From positions 1 through 32,662 of the IMG/VR virus record IMGVR_UViG_3300006790_000062: DNA of 32,662 bases; one strand, 5' to 3'. Source of the stretch: a virus. Each line of letters begins with the position of its first letter. Position 1 is the stretch's first letter. The position numbers and the translations under genes are program-made. The notes below the pieces were generated by a model. The model did not search any database, was not told the origin of the DNA, and worked only from the letters and a program-made list of their open reading frames with translations. Below are positions 20,062 through 29,027 of the stretch, one piece after another.

Positions 20062-21684
20062 ATGGCTGAATTTAAGAAGCAGAAGCTAAACAAGCAAGAC
20101 TTAGAGCATTTACGCGATAAGTATCAAGTCGTTTACAACATGAACCAGCGTTACATTGATCGCCTTATTGAAGTTACACAGCTAACTGCGCCCCTGTCCG
20201 AGGGGCTTAACGTGTTGTATGGGTTCAATGATACTGGCGCACGAGTTGACCGTAATATCTATGACTCTACAGCTCAGTATGCCTCATCAGTGCGAGCTAA
20301 TAACCTGCACTCGTTAATCTGGCCCGTTGGTAAACATTGGGGTTCTGTCCACACGCTAGACCCTCAGAGCGGCCAAAGCACATACCGAGAAGCAGAGACA
20401 AACACAGCATTTAGCTTTATCGAAGAGAGTAACTTGCACGACATTGCAAAGGCTTACTTTCAAGATATTAATGTTGGATGCTCGGCTATATGGGTGGACT
20501 CACCGAGCAAAGAAAAGCCGTTACTCTTCAAGAATATTGTTGGCATCACAATTATGCCTGAGTTCTCAGACGACCCTGAGAATATGAATTGCTGGTGGCA
20601 TAAGAAGATTTCCAGCCATGAATTAAAGATGATTAACCCTACGTTCTACTCAAAGTATGCAGAGGGTAATCAAGAAGGCGCGCAAGATGAGTTCGATATC
20701 ATTTGCGGTTACTTCGACTGCAAAGAAAGTCACAATGGCTATGTTTTAGTTCAGTTCTTAAGTGGAGTTTGGCACACGCCACTATCCGAAGAGTGGAAAC
20801 CTTACCCTCAACTTGTTCTAACCAATGACAACAAGCGCGCTGGTGAGGCAAGGGGCCAAGGTGTATCAATGGTCAACCTTGAAAAGATTAAATGGATTAA
20901 TGACACAGCTCGAAACATCAAACAAACCATTGGATATTTCTCTAATCCAGCTCTAGCAATGGACGACAGGCTGCCAAACAGGTTGAACCAGTTGCGCGGT
21001 GCTCGCATTCCATCGGCTTTAGTTCGTGATGGTCGCGCCCCTGTTATGCCTTTGATTTGGGATTACCCACTAAACGAAATCGCGGCAGTACTTCAACAAG
21101 AGAAGCAAGAGCTACAGCAAATCTACAATATTAACCCTCTTGGGATGCCTAACGAGGGGCCAGTAGTTAGCGCTACTGAAATCGGCATTCGTAACGCAGA
21201 GGCCGAAAGGCAAAGCACAGCAGATATTAGCCGTATTTCTCGCTCAAGTGGTCGAGTGCTTAAAATCGTGGTGGAAATCCTTCGACATAGAAAGATTATC
21301 GACATACCCAAAGACCAAGCCGTTAACTTTAAGTTTGATTCGCCTAATGTGGACATGCAAAGCGCGGAAGAGGTTAACACTGTTCTACAGTATGGCTCTA
21401 TCATGCAGAATGTATCGCAACAGCCAGCCTTTATGCTTTACAACAACCAAGGCAAGTTCGATGCATGGCTGCGTGACAAGCTTAAGATATCCAGCTCCTA
21501 CAAGGCTACTCCACAAGAGACCAAGCAAACGGGTGATATGTTCGCTAAAGCTGCTCAAGGCGCTCAGGGCGGTCAAGGTGGGCAGCCTACTGCTCAAGGT
21601 GGTGGCGGATTCGGTGAAGCGGAAGCAGTATCACCAACTGGACTCGGTGCAGGTCAAGAATCCATAACAGGGTTCGGCATGTAA
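20062..21684 (+). CDS. Portal / head-tail connector protein (T7 gp8-like)
   Basis: This 540-aa protein has the head-tail connector pattern: LTAPLSEGLNVLYGFNDTGA early on, YDSTAQYASSVRANNLHSLI, TNTAFSFIEESNLHDIAKAY, then GVSMVNLEKIKWINDTARNI and PSALVRDGRAPVMPLIWDYP. T7 gp8 is 536 aa. The last 50 residues are Gly/Gln-rich (AAQGAQGGQGGQPTAQGGGG). Twelve copies form the ring at the portal vertex through which DNA passes. It starts three bases after the scaffold-like gene, and its stop overlaps the terminase start. Confidence 0.95.
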   Translation: MAEFKKQKLNKQDLEHLRDKYQVVYNMNQRYIDRLIEVTQLTAPLSEGLNVLYGFNDTGARVDRNIYDSTAQYASSVRANNLHSLIWPVGKHWGSVHTLDPQSGQSTYREAETNTAFSFIEESNLHDIAKAYFQDINVGCSAIWVDSPSKEKPLLFKNIVGITIMPEFSDDPENMNCWWHKKISSHELKMINPTFYSKYAEGNQEGAQDEFDIICGYFDCKESHNGYVLVQFLSGVWHTPLSEEWKPYPQLVLTNDNKRAGEARGQGVSMVNLEKIKWINDTARNIKQTIGYFSNPALAMDDRLPNRLNQLRGARIPSALVRDGRAPVMPLIWDYPLNEIAAVLQQEKQELQQIYNINPLGMPNEGPVVSATEIGIRNAEAERQSTADISRISRSSGRVLKIVVEILRHRKIIDIPKDQAVNFKFDSPNVDMQSAEEVNTVLQYGSIMQNVSQQPAFMLYNNQGKFDAWLRDKLKISSSYKATPQETKQTGDMFAKAAQGAQGGQGGQPTAQGGGGFGEAEAVSPTGLGAGQESITGFGM

Positions 21685-23120
21685 TGACCATCCGCAATCT
21701 ATGGAAAAAGATAGAAGCGCAAGCCAATAAAAAAGAGCCTCAGTTAAGCTTTGACGAGGATGGTATGGCCTTGCTTGATGGGGAGCCAGTGTTTCCCTTT
21801 AAGCTTAGGCCGTACCAGAAACGGGACTTTGTTAAATTTAGCTCGATGGCTCACCCTAAATTCTTCCTGCACTATCCTCGACGGGCTGGTAAAGACTCAT
21901 TTTGCTGGATGCTTGTTGTTACTCAAGCCCTTAAAGTGCCGGGGAACTATGCCTATATTCTTCCAGATAGAGAGCAGGCTGGCCGTGTAATCTGGCGTGG
22001 TGCCATGATTGATAAATTTACCAAGAAGGCTAATAAGTTTATCGACATGATTCCCGCACACATGATTGCTAAGAAGAATGACCAACTAAAAACAGTCGAG
22101 CTAACGAATGGTTCAGTTATATATCTGGTGGGTGCTAATCGTCCTAATTCTTTACGTGGGATTAACTTATCGGGGGTAATTCTATCGGAGTTCGCATTCT
22201 TCCCGACTGATGAAGCTTACCTAATCATCCTACCAGTTATCGCAGAGTCGAAAGGATGGGTATTAATCAACACCACACCAAACGGCTTTAACTTCTCTTG
22301 GTCTTTGTTTCAGCGTCTCAAACATGACGACGATTGGCACGCTGTATTAGAGACAGTTGAAACATTGGTTGATGAAGATGGTAAACGATACGTTAGTGAT
22401 GAAGACGTACAGAGCGCGGTGCGCGACGGTAACATGCCTCAAGGCTTGGTTAGGCAAGAGTTTTATTGCGAGCCAATACTCAACGAGGATGAGCTTTACT
22501 TCGCCTCTGAAATGACACAAATGCGCAAGGATGGGCGAATCAAGGTTGTTAAACCGGATCATAGATTGCCTATCCACTTTGCAATGGACTTGGGTGCAGA
22601 TGGTACGCCAATAATAGGCTTTCAAGTTCACTGGTCGGGCGACATTTCTGTGGTTTGGTACCAAAAGCCATTCAAAAAGGTTCGGACTTGGGGCGAATAC
22701 TGGCAAGACATCCGAGAGTACACGCTCAAGAACCGTCTTGTTATGGGTAAGCTGGTACTACCACACGATGCAGCTAAACGGGCAATAGGTGAAAGCACAA
22801 TAACCAGTGCTGAAACTGACTTTGAAAATATGGGGGCTGATGTCGTCAAGCTTCGCAGAGTGGGCAACAAAGATTCATTGATTAACTTGGCTAAGGTTTA
22901 CATCCCTAAAGTTGAAATTGATGAGTCATGCGAGCACTTAATTGATGCGCTATCAAGCTACAACCGAGAATTTGACAAGAAGCTGCAAGTATTCAAAGAC
23001 AAGCCGCGACATGATGAATGGTCTCACCCGTCTGATGCGTTTCAATACATGTGTCAGGCAATTGAAGACGGTGAGCTTGTTATGTCGGCTAAGCAAAACG
23101 GGATTTACTACAATGATTAA
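21684..23120 (+). CDS. Terminase large subunit
   Basis: This 478-aa protein has an ATPase domain with Walker A-like HYPRRAGKDS (residues 63-72), Walker B with LSGVILSEFAFF, and a motif III-like LINTTPNG. A C-terminal RNase H-fold nuclease has FAMDLGADGTPI, LPHDAAKRAIGE and HDEWSHPSDAFQYM. RRAGKD in place of RxxGKS/T is a variant seen in some phage terminases. It cuts concatemers and pumps DNA into the head. It is shorter than T7 gp19 (586 aa). It follows the portal directly, but the candidate small terminase is about 5 kb upstream, which is unusual. Confidence 0.93.
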   Translation: MTIRNLWKKIEAQANKKEPQLSFDEDGMALLDGEPVFPFKLRPYQKRDFVKFSSMAHPKFFLHYPRRAGKDSFCWMLVVTQALKVPGNYAYILPDREQAGRVIWRGAMIDKFTKKANKFIDMIPAHMIAKKNDQLKTVELTNGSVIYLVGANRPNSLRGINLSGVILSEFAFFPTDEAYLIILPVIAESKGWVLINTTPNGFNFSWSLFQRLKHDDDWHAVLETVETLVDEDGKRYVSDEDVQSAVRDGNMPQGLVRQEFYCEPILNEDELYFASEMTQMRKDGRIKVVKPDHRLPIHFAMDLGADGTPIIGFQVHWSGDISVVWYQKPFKKVRTWGEYWQDIREYTLKNRLVMGKLVLPHDAAKRAIGESTITSAETDFENMGADVVKLRRVGNKDSLINLAKVYIPKVEIDESCEHLIDALSSYNREFDKKLQVFKDKPRHDEWSHPSDAFQYMCQAIEDGELVMSAKQNGIYYND

Positions 23121-23532
23121 GACTTACTCTTTAGTTCATTACCATGACAAGAGATTTGCACACTTTTATAACTACAACCATGCTAACAAGGAGTTTAGGA
23201 CAGCAGACTTTCCGAGGGAGTTACCCGACGATGGTGTGATTATGCTCGATTGTATGGGCCGTGTTGTTGGAATGTCGATTTCAGTACTTAAAGAAGATTT
23301 GCAGACCTCACAGATACATGAGGCTTTCTGGGCATACAAAAAGCCCTATGCCAAATTTGGCGTTAAGCTTACTAACGATATGATAAGCAGTAAGAAAAAC
23401 GTTTGTTATTTCGGTAAAATATTCAAGGATGGGTTAAAGGAACACAAGGCAGCTTTAATTGCCTCGCGTTCTATTGGTTTTAAAGTAGTGGCTCAAGATG
23501 ATGGGTGCTACATCGTCAAACGAGAGGTATAG
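23113..23532 (+). CDS. Hypothetical protein after the terminase (139 aa)
   Basis: It begins MIKTYSLVHYHDKRFAHFYN and has PDDGVIMLDCMGRVVGMSIS near the middle and SIGFKVVAQDDGCYIVKREV at the end. ATG at 23113 overlaps the terminase stop by eight bases, with ACGGGA nine bases upstream. The alternating strand/helix pattern suggests a small alpha/beta fold; an acetyltransferase-like role was considered but no acyl-CoA motif is visible. Unknown. Confidence 0.55.
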   Translation: MIKTYSLVHYHDKRFAHFYNYNHANKEFRTADFPRELPDDGVIMLDCMGRVVGMSISVLKEDLQTSQIHEAFWAYKKPYAKFGVKLTNDMISSKKNVCYFGKIFKDGLKEHKAALIASRSIGFKVVAQDDGCYIVKREV

Positions 23533-23588
23533 CTTCCACCGTTTCCACCGTTTAGTTATAATAAGGCTTTAAATTGGAGGTAATTATA

Positions 23589-24062
23589 ATGACTAAATGG
23601 CGTAAAACTGGCGTAAGACTTCACCCTATGTATGACACTTGGTCAAGCATGAAAAAGAGATGTTACAACAAGCGTTGTCCAGACTATGAGAACTATGGTG
23701 CGAGGGGTATAACTGTTTGTGATGAATGGCGCGAGAATTTTATTTTATTTGTGTTTCATGTAACAGGCTTAAAGGGTTACGAGGATAGAATAAGACTTGG
23801 CTTAACGCTAGATAGAATAGACGTTGACGGGAATTATGAGCCTAACAATTTGCGTTGGGCCACATCATTAACCCAGAATCAAAACACAAGGAAAACCAAG
23901 AAAAACACGTCAGGATTTAAAAACGTAGCATTGCATAAAGGATCGGGCAAATACAGATGGAAAATACAGCTCAACGGCAAAATCCATAGTAAATGGGGAT
24001 TCAAAACTGCCGAAGAGTGCAACGACAACTTACAATTATTCCTTTCGGGGAATGGAGGATAG
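23589..24062 (+). CDS. Free-standing HNH-AP2 homing endonuclease
   Basis: This 157-aa protein has the pattern HPMYDTWSSMKKRCYN (12-27), YENYGARGITVCDEWREN (33-50), LTLDRIDVDGNYEPNNLRWA (72-91) and TQNQN (95-99), as in phage HNH enzymes. An AP2 DNA-binding domain follows (about 107-151, SGFKNVALHKGSGKYRWKIQ). GGAGG lies eight bases upstream, unlike the ACGGGR-type sites before many neighbours. A perfect TATAAT (23557-23562) and two CCACCGTTT copies (23537-23554) precede it. Its end overlaps the next gene. The whole fits an inserted selfish gene. Confidence 0.85.
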   Translation: MTKWRKTGVRLHPMYDTWSSMKKRCYNKRCPDYENYGARGITVCDEWRENFILFVFHVTGLKGYEDRIRLGLTLDRIDVDGNYEPNNLRWATSLTQNQNTRKTKKNTSGFKNVALHKGSGKYRWKIQLNGKIHSKWGFKTAEECNDNLQLFLSGNGG

Positions 24063-24264
24063 TCCTATCGGTGGCGGAGGCGGTGGCGATTCAGGCGCAG
24101 CAGATAGAAGTAACCAACTTCTGCAAGAGCAAATCGACATACAGAAACGACAAGAAAAGCAGCAGTTACAGGCTGTGAGTGAACAGCAATTTAAAATAAT
24201 CAAGTCTCAAGGTGGAATGAGTTGGGATGCTTCCGCACCCGTTGGCATTCCTCCGCAAACCTAA
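24052..24264 (+). CDS. Small Gly/Gln-rich virion-associated protein (70 aa)
   Basis: It begins MEDSPIGGGGGGDSGAADRS, has a Gln-rich helix (QLLQEQIDIQKRQEKQQLQA) and ends WDASAPVGIPPQT. The start lies within the last ten bases of the homing endonuclease and has only a poorly spaced GGGG, so its 5' end may have been altered by that insertion. It is next to internal virion proteins of the same alanine/glutamine-rich style. Its role is unknown. Confidence 0.5.
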   Translation: MEDSPIGGGGGGDSGAADRSNQLLQEQIDIQKRQEKQQLQAVSEQQFKIIKSQGGMSWDASAPVGIPPQT

Positions 24265-24276
24265 TAGGGGGAGTTT

Positions 24277-24879
24277 ATGGCTAGTTGGTTTGAAGAAGCG
24301 CTTCCCTATATTGGGGCGGCGGTAGGTGTTGCGGCTGGTGTTATGTCAGGTGGTACAGCAACGCCATTTATTTACGGTGCTATGGGCTTGGCCGCAGGTT
24401 CAGAGGTGAGTTCTGGTATGGAAGCCAGTGACGCAGCAAGAGCAGCAGCCGAGGCACAAGAGCAACAGGTTAAAACTCAGGACTTGCAACAGCAATACAA
24501 GTTAGCCAAGCAACAAAACCAAGAGGCTCAACTTGTTCATGAGCAACTAGCTCAAAATGAAATGATGGCTATTCAGCGTGGCGTGTCCACTCAATCACCG
24601 TCATTCAATGCGATACAGGTTGATACTTTGCGCAATGCTCAAGAGGCGATGACGGAAGGAACCACAGCCAGCCAGATTTCCAAGCTAAATGCGAGTGCAA
24701 ACCTTGAGTCAATTAATCGTGAAGAGAGTGCTAAGCAGTCACAAATATTCTTCGGCACTTTAGGCTCTGTGGCTGGAACAATAGGAGGCGCAGCGAGTTA
24801 TAGCATGGGTACGCCATCACAAGCTCGTGCGGCTGGTGTTATGCAAGGCCAACAAGCATTTGCAGGGGGTTATAGATGA
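24277..24879 (+). CDS. Internal virion protein, small (200 aa)
   Basis: It has a hydrophobic Gly/Ala N-terminus (LPYIGAAVGVAAGVMSGGTA) and a long Ala/Gln-rich helix (about residues 55-95). It then has QSPSFNAIQVDTLRNAQEAM and a second Gly-rich hydrophobic segment near the end (FFGTLGSVAGTIGGAASYS). This layout resembles internal or ejection proteins of podoviruses such as T7 gp14 (196 aa), which enter the host envelope on infection. AGGGGGAG precedes the ATG. It overlaps the next small gene by four bases. Confidence 0.7.
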   Translation: MASWFEEALPYIGAAVGVAAGVMSGGTATPFIYGAMGLAAGSEVSSGMEASDAARAAAEAQEQQVKTQDLQQQYKLAKQQNQEAQLVHEQLAQNEMMAIQRGVSTQSPSFNAIQVDTLRNAQEAMTEGTTASQISKLNASANLESINREESAKQSQIFFGTLGSVAGTIGGAASYSMGTPSQARAAGVMQGQQAFAGGYR

Positions 24880-25058
24880 TATACGCCAAAGATACAGAAA
24901 TGCCAGCAGCTCTCAAAGCTACGCCGACATATCAGGCAGGGCAAACACTTGGTTATTCACTAATTGCACAGCAGCAAAGGCAGCAGCAATTGACTATGAA
25001 TGTTGATGTTTCAAAAGCTAACGGAATCATGAGTAAGAACTATGGCGATATTCAGTAA
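24876..25058 (+). CDS. Hypothetical small virion-region protein (60 aa)
   Basis: It begins MIYAKDTEMPAALKATPTYQ, has a Gln-rich middle (IAQQQRQQQLTMNVDVSKAN) and ends NYGDIQ. The start overlaps the previous stop (ATGA) and the end overlaps the next gene by 17 bases. It is probably a small virion or assembly protein, by position only. Confidence 0.5.
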   Translation: MIYAKDTEMPAALKATPTYQAGQTLGYSLIAQQQRQQQLTMNVDVSKANGIMSKNYGDIQ

Positions 25059-27255
25059 CTTCCAGAAGGTCCAAAAGACCTTAAACCCACCTCGTAAGAT
25101 ACCTTTAGCCAAACCTATTCAAACGGGTGATATTGAGGCGGCAGCAGCACAGACGGCACAATCTGAGTCAATGAGAGCACAATCATTGTCAGCAGAAGGT
25201 CAGGCAGCACTAGAAAAAGGTCGTGATATTAGTTCAATTGCAAATATTGTTGCTAAGGCTGGCGAGCAGTATCAATCGAACATGTTCTACAATGCTATGG
25301 GGCAAGTCGAAGGTATTGCCAAGAATGCCCAAGGTGTTATTACTCATGCTAATGACGCTGACAGTATTTCACATGCCCAGATAGCTGCATCCACGGCAAT
25401 GAAAGGCTTGCATGATGCAATATCGCCCACGATGACCGACAACGAACGAAAAGAAGTTCAAGCGGCCATTACTAACTACAGTGGGATGCTTCACCAACAG
25501 GCCACAGATAAGAAATCAAAAATTGCCTTTGATAACTCTTACTACTCGACTGTTAACGGGATTGACCCATACCTAAAAAATGTCGCGGTTAACTGGACGC
25601 AAGCCGAAACACCAAAGCAACGCCAAGAGATACTTAACTCTGTAGGCGATAAAATCAAAAGCTTAGAGGTGTTACAGCATTCCGCACCCACGCCAGAGCG
25701 CGCCATCAAGATTCAGAACCTTGCGCAAAAAGTACATAGTTTAGGTGCAATTCTTACTCAGACCGAGCGAGAAGAGCCTCAAGTGGGTACTGATATTAGT
25801 ACAGAGGTCAGCAATCAAATATTGTCAGGCTCTAGCACTTCAAAGGCTTACTACAATCAGATTCTAAGTGGTGGAAGCCCCAGAAACTCTATAGACATCA
25901 GCAAAGAAAGCCCCGACAACATTGTTAACGACTTCAGCATAGGCCAGACAATTCAAAGAATGCGTAACGGCTTGGCTATGTCTTCACACGTCGATGACTT
26001 ATCCAACTTGTGGGCAAACTCTGATAATCCAGTAGCTAAAATGGTAGGCAAGCATTACCAAGACCTAATCAAACAAGGTCGCGGCCAAGATGCGCTTATT
26101 CAGATGAATCCTACAGGGCCACTCGCTAGAGCTAGAAAGCAATGGCGTGACAATATGACGCCTGAGAACTACCAGAACTACAAGCAAACACTAGAAAGTG
26201 AAGCAGCGCACCGAGGTGTTCCGGTCAACAAAATTGACTTAATGCCAGCAGAGCAGAAAGCAGTTATCAGCAACACTTTGCAATCCGGCTTTACTTACGA
26301 CAACAACAACAAGATTACTGGCGTTAAGCCTCAGTTTAACGAGAAAGAGTTTAACTATATCTTTAAAGAAGCTGGCGCACTGGAAGGTTCACATACCATT
26401 ATGGGCAACTCTCCAGAGGTTCAAGGATTTAACTATGCTCGATTTATGCCCATGACTGACTCAGTGCCGCAAAATGAACAGGCAGCATTTAGAGGCATGG
26501 CAAGCTTTCAGCCAGCAGTACAAAACAATTTAGCGACTGACCCCGACTTGTACGGCAAAGACAGCGTGAAAATGTCAGGGCTTGGAGTTAAGAACCATAG
26601 CCAGCTTTTAAGTGATGTCTTGCAAGAGCCAAGCAAATACAAACTTGATGAGCTATCACAGATTACTGGAATGGATAGGGTAACTCTTGGCAAGTCTATT
26701 TCTGCACAGATTGAATTAGGTGTTAAAAGTGGCCTGAGTGATACCGAGGCAAACAAGGAAGTCATGAAAAGCATTAGCGACATGACACAGAATCACCCGA
26801 CCATTAACGGAAACACAGGCTTTCTTGGTCATTTTGGTACCCAATACAGCTTGAATGGCGACACGCTGAGCAAAAATGTTGGCTCCATTGTTACACCTGA
26901 CGAAATAAACAAGGCGGTACCCATAATTCTTGAAAAAAGGCTAGACCTGTATCGAGACCATGAAAGCAAGAAGTTTACCGAGCAGTTTATTAACACCAAT
27001 GATCCAAACATCAAAGGCAAGATAACCAAGGACGATTTAAACGAATTCTTGAGCCAAACTGTAGGCGATGAGTCAGACTGGTCGCTTGTAACCAGTAATG
27101 GCGGTGTTTATATGAAGAATGCCCAAGGTAAAAAGGTTCAAATTGACCCAATGCTATTACAAAACGCATTCAATCAGGTTCGAACTGGCGAAGCAGAAGA
27201 GCAAGCCAGAAAAACTCGTGTAATGTCTCCGCTTGAATATGTGAACGCGCAATAA
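25042..27255 (+). CDS. Internal virion / DNA-ejection protein (737 aa)
   Basis: A large, mainly helical, Gln/Asn-rich protein with no signal peptide. It begins MAIFSNFQKVQKTLNPPRKI, followed by Ala/Ser-rich helices. It continues as helical repeats through ALEGSHTIMGNSPEVQGF and a C-terminal RVMSPLEYVNAQ. Its size and place (after a gp14-like gene, before two more large proteins) match T7 gp15 (747 aa). It would leave the virion with the DNA to help form the trans-envelope channel. Identity is inferred from size, order and composition. Confidence 0.65.
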   Translation: MAIFSNFQKVQKTLNPPRKIPLAKPIQTGDIEAAAAQTAQSESMRAQSLSAEGQAALEKGRDISSIANIVAKAGEQYQSNMFYNAMGQVEGIAKNAQGVITHANDADSISHAQIAASTAMKGLHDAISPTMTDNERKEVQAAITNYSGMLHQQATDKKSKIAFDNSYYSTVNGIDPYLKNVAVNWTQAETPKQRQEILNSVGDKIKSLEVLQHSAPTPERAIKIQNLAQKVHSLGAILTQTEREEPQVGTDISTEVSNQILSGSSTSKAYYNQILSGGSPRNSIDISKESPDNIVNDFSIGQTIQRMRNGLAMSSHVDDLSNLWANSDNPVAKMVGKHYQDLIKQGRGQDALIQMNPTGPLARARKQWRDNMTPENYQNYKQTLESEAAHRGVPVNKIDLMPAEQKAVISNTLQSGFTYDNNNKITGVKPQFNEKEFNYIFKEAGALEGSHTIMGNSPEVQGFNYARFMPMTDSVPQNEQAAFRGMASFQPAVQNNLATDPDLYGKDSVKMSGLGVKNHSQLLSDVLQEPSKYKLDELSQITGMDRVTLGKSISAQIELGVKSGLSDTEANKEVMKSISDMTQNHPTINGNTGFLGHFGTQYSLNGDTLSKNVGSIVTPDEINKAVPIILEKRLDLYRDHESKKFTEQFINTNDPNIKGKITKDDLNEFLSQTVGDESDWSLVTSNGGVYMKNAQGKKVQIDPMLLQNAFNQVRTGEAEEQARKTRVMSPLEYVNAQ

Positions 27256-27265
27256 GGGCTACCCA

Positions 27266-29026
27266 ATGACTGACGAATACCAATACCAAGGGCCAGTAAG
27301 ACTCAATGCCCCAACACCAAAAGAAAGCTTTGGTTTCTGGCACTCCGTGGAAGCTGGCGCTAAGGATATGGCACTAGAAACTGTGAAAGGTGCGGCTTAT
27401 CTCGATACCCTAAAGAATAAGGGTTTAAATTGGGCTATGCGTAAGTACCGAGGCGTATTAGGAGTTGAACAGCCGACATACCTAGAGCATTACCTCGACC
27501 TTGAAAACAATATCATGAATCACCTTGGTGAATGGTCAACAGCTAACACGATGGAAGATGAAGAGCACCCACAAAGCGGATGGGGTAACTTTATCGGTCA
27601 GGCTGTGCCTTTTGTTCTCGGTGGTGTTGCTTCTAAGGCTGTCCAAGGTACGGCAGCAGGTGCGAGAGCATTAGCCGCCGAAGGTGTGGCCCAAGATGTA
27701 GCAGCAGAAGCCGCAGACACAGCAGCTTATAACAAGTCAGCTCTTAAGAGTGGCATAGTTCACCGATTCGCAACTTACAACGCAAGTATGCTGCCTACTG
27801 ATGTCGGGCAGAGCGTGGACTTTAACACTAAGGGCCAAATGTCCTTGAATGCTAAACAGTTCGCGCAAAATACTGCGATGGCTCAAATACCTTTCGGGGT
27901 GTTCGAGGGTGCAGGCATGGCCTATCGTCAAATATTCCTGAAAGGCTCTACAGTTGACTTGGCTGGCTCAAAGAATGCTGAAACCGAGAAGCTAAAAGCT
28001 GAAGGTGTGACACAAAATCCAGAGCTAGAAGGCAAAGCAGAAGAGATTGAAAAACCTACGCCAGCAGAAGCGGCCAGCGAAAGCACACAGGAAACCATTG
28101 ATAAGCTTTTCACTGAAGAGCAACAGGAAGCACTAGAGCGTGAGGCAACGGGCGCACCGATTGAAGGAACAACAGGCCATCAGGTAGCCCATGACATTTC
28201 ACACGCCGAGGAATCATTACCATTCCTTAACCACGCAGTGGCTAGTGATGTGGGTGACGAATTTGGAGCCGTATTACTAAAACGTGCAACCATTTCACGA
28301 TTCGGTGTGATGATTAAAGGCATTAGGCGAGATATACGTGATGTGCAAACCGTTCTCGAAGTCAAAGAGGCTGAGAAGAAGATGCGCGATTACAGCAAAG
28401 AGCGAGGCGCACGGCGATTTTATTTCTCTAATAAGCTTCAAGATTACCTAAAAGAGAACAAAGACAAGATATCGCCAAGCCGACTTGCAGAGATTAACGA
28501 ACAGGACGCTGCATTGTTCAATGCTAAGCCTTGGACTATCGAAGGGGCCAAAGTTCAACACACTGAGGGCTTTGTTAAAAGTGAGGAAACGGGAATCCGC
28601 ACCTTCAATTATCCAAAGTGGTATAGAACTCTAAAGCCTACTCAAAACCAAGCCATGATAGAGCGAATACGCCAGCAAGCAGCAGAAGGTGACCAAGCCG
28701 CTCAATACATGGAAGCCATCATGAACGAATCCCACAAGTCAAAGCACATCAACAAAGCTTTGCAGGTTTTCGACGACATGAGCGATGCCATTAACAACCC
28801 AATGGATGAAATCGAGCAAAAGAATGTATTTCAAGCCCTTGATAATGGTTTCGAGCATTTAGGTGATGCAGAGCGAGAGTCACGGTTAAATGACGCAATG
28901 GTAGAATTTGAGAAACACGACAAAAGTGTTTACACCGATGAAAAAAGTAACTTTTACGCCAAGGTGTTAGCACATTTTGATAAACCAGAATTGGAGCAGT
29001 ACGCTGCTTGTATGTTAGGGGCTTAA
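27266..29026 (+). CDS. Internal virion / ejection protein (586 aa)
   Basis: It begins MTDEYQYQGPVRLNAPTPKE. A hydrophobic segment lies at about residues 107-125 (NFIGQAVPFVLGGVASKAV), an Ala-rich helix follows (GTAAGARALAAEGVAQDVAA), then an acidic Glu/Ala linker (about 235-300) and a charged helical C-terminal half. No lytic transglycosylase motif is seen. It lies between two other large proteins, and the next start is two bases after its stop. It is probably packaged and ejected, perhaps together with the 845-aa protein corresponding to a split T7 gp16. Inferred. Confidence 0.55.
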   Translation: MTDEYQYQGPVRLNAPTPKESFGFWHSVEAGAKDMALETVKGAAYLDTLKNKGLNWAMRKYRGVLGVEQPTYLEHYLDLENNIMNHLGEWSTANTMEDEEHPQSGWGNFIGQAVPFVLGGVASKAVQGTAAGARALAAEGVAQDVAAEAADTAAYNKSALKSGIVHRFATYNASMLPTDVGQSVDFNTKGQMSLNAKQFAQNTAMAQIPFGVFEGAGMAYRQIFLKGSTVDLAGSKNAETEKLKAEGVTQNPELEGKAEEIEKPTPAEAASESTQETIDKLFTEEQQEALEREATGAPIEGTTGHQVAHDISHAEESLPFLNHAVASDVGDEFGAVLLKRATISRFGVMIKGIRRDIRDVQTVLEVKEAEKKMRDYSKERGARRFYFSNKLQDYLKENKDKISPSRLAEINEQDAALFNAKPWTIEGAKVQHTEGFVKSEETGIRTFNYPKWYRTLKPTQNQAMIERIRQQAAEGDQAAQYMEAIMNESHKSKHINKALQVFDDMSDAINNPMDEIEQKNVFQALDNGFEHLGDAERESRLNDAMVEFEKHDKSVYTDEKSNFYAKVLAHFDKPELEQYAACMLGA

Positions 29027-29027
29027 T

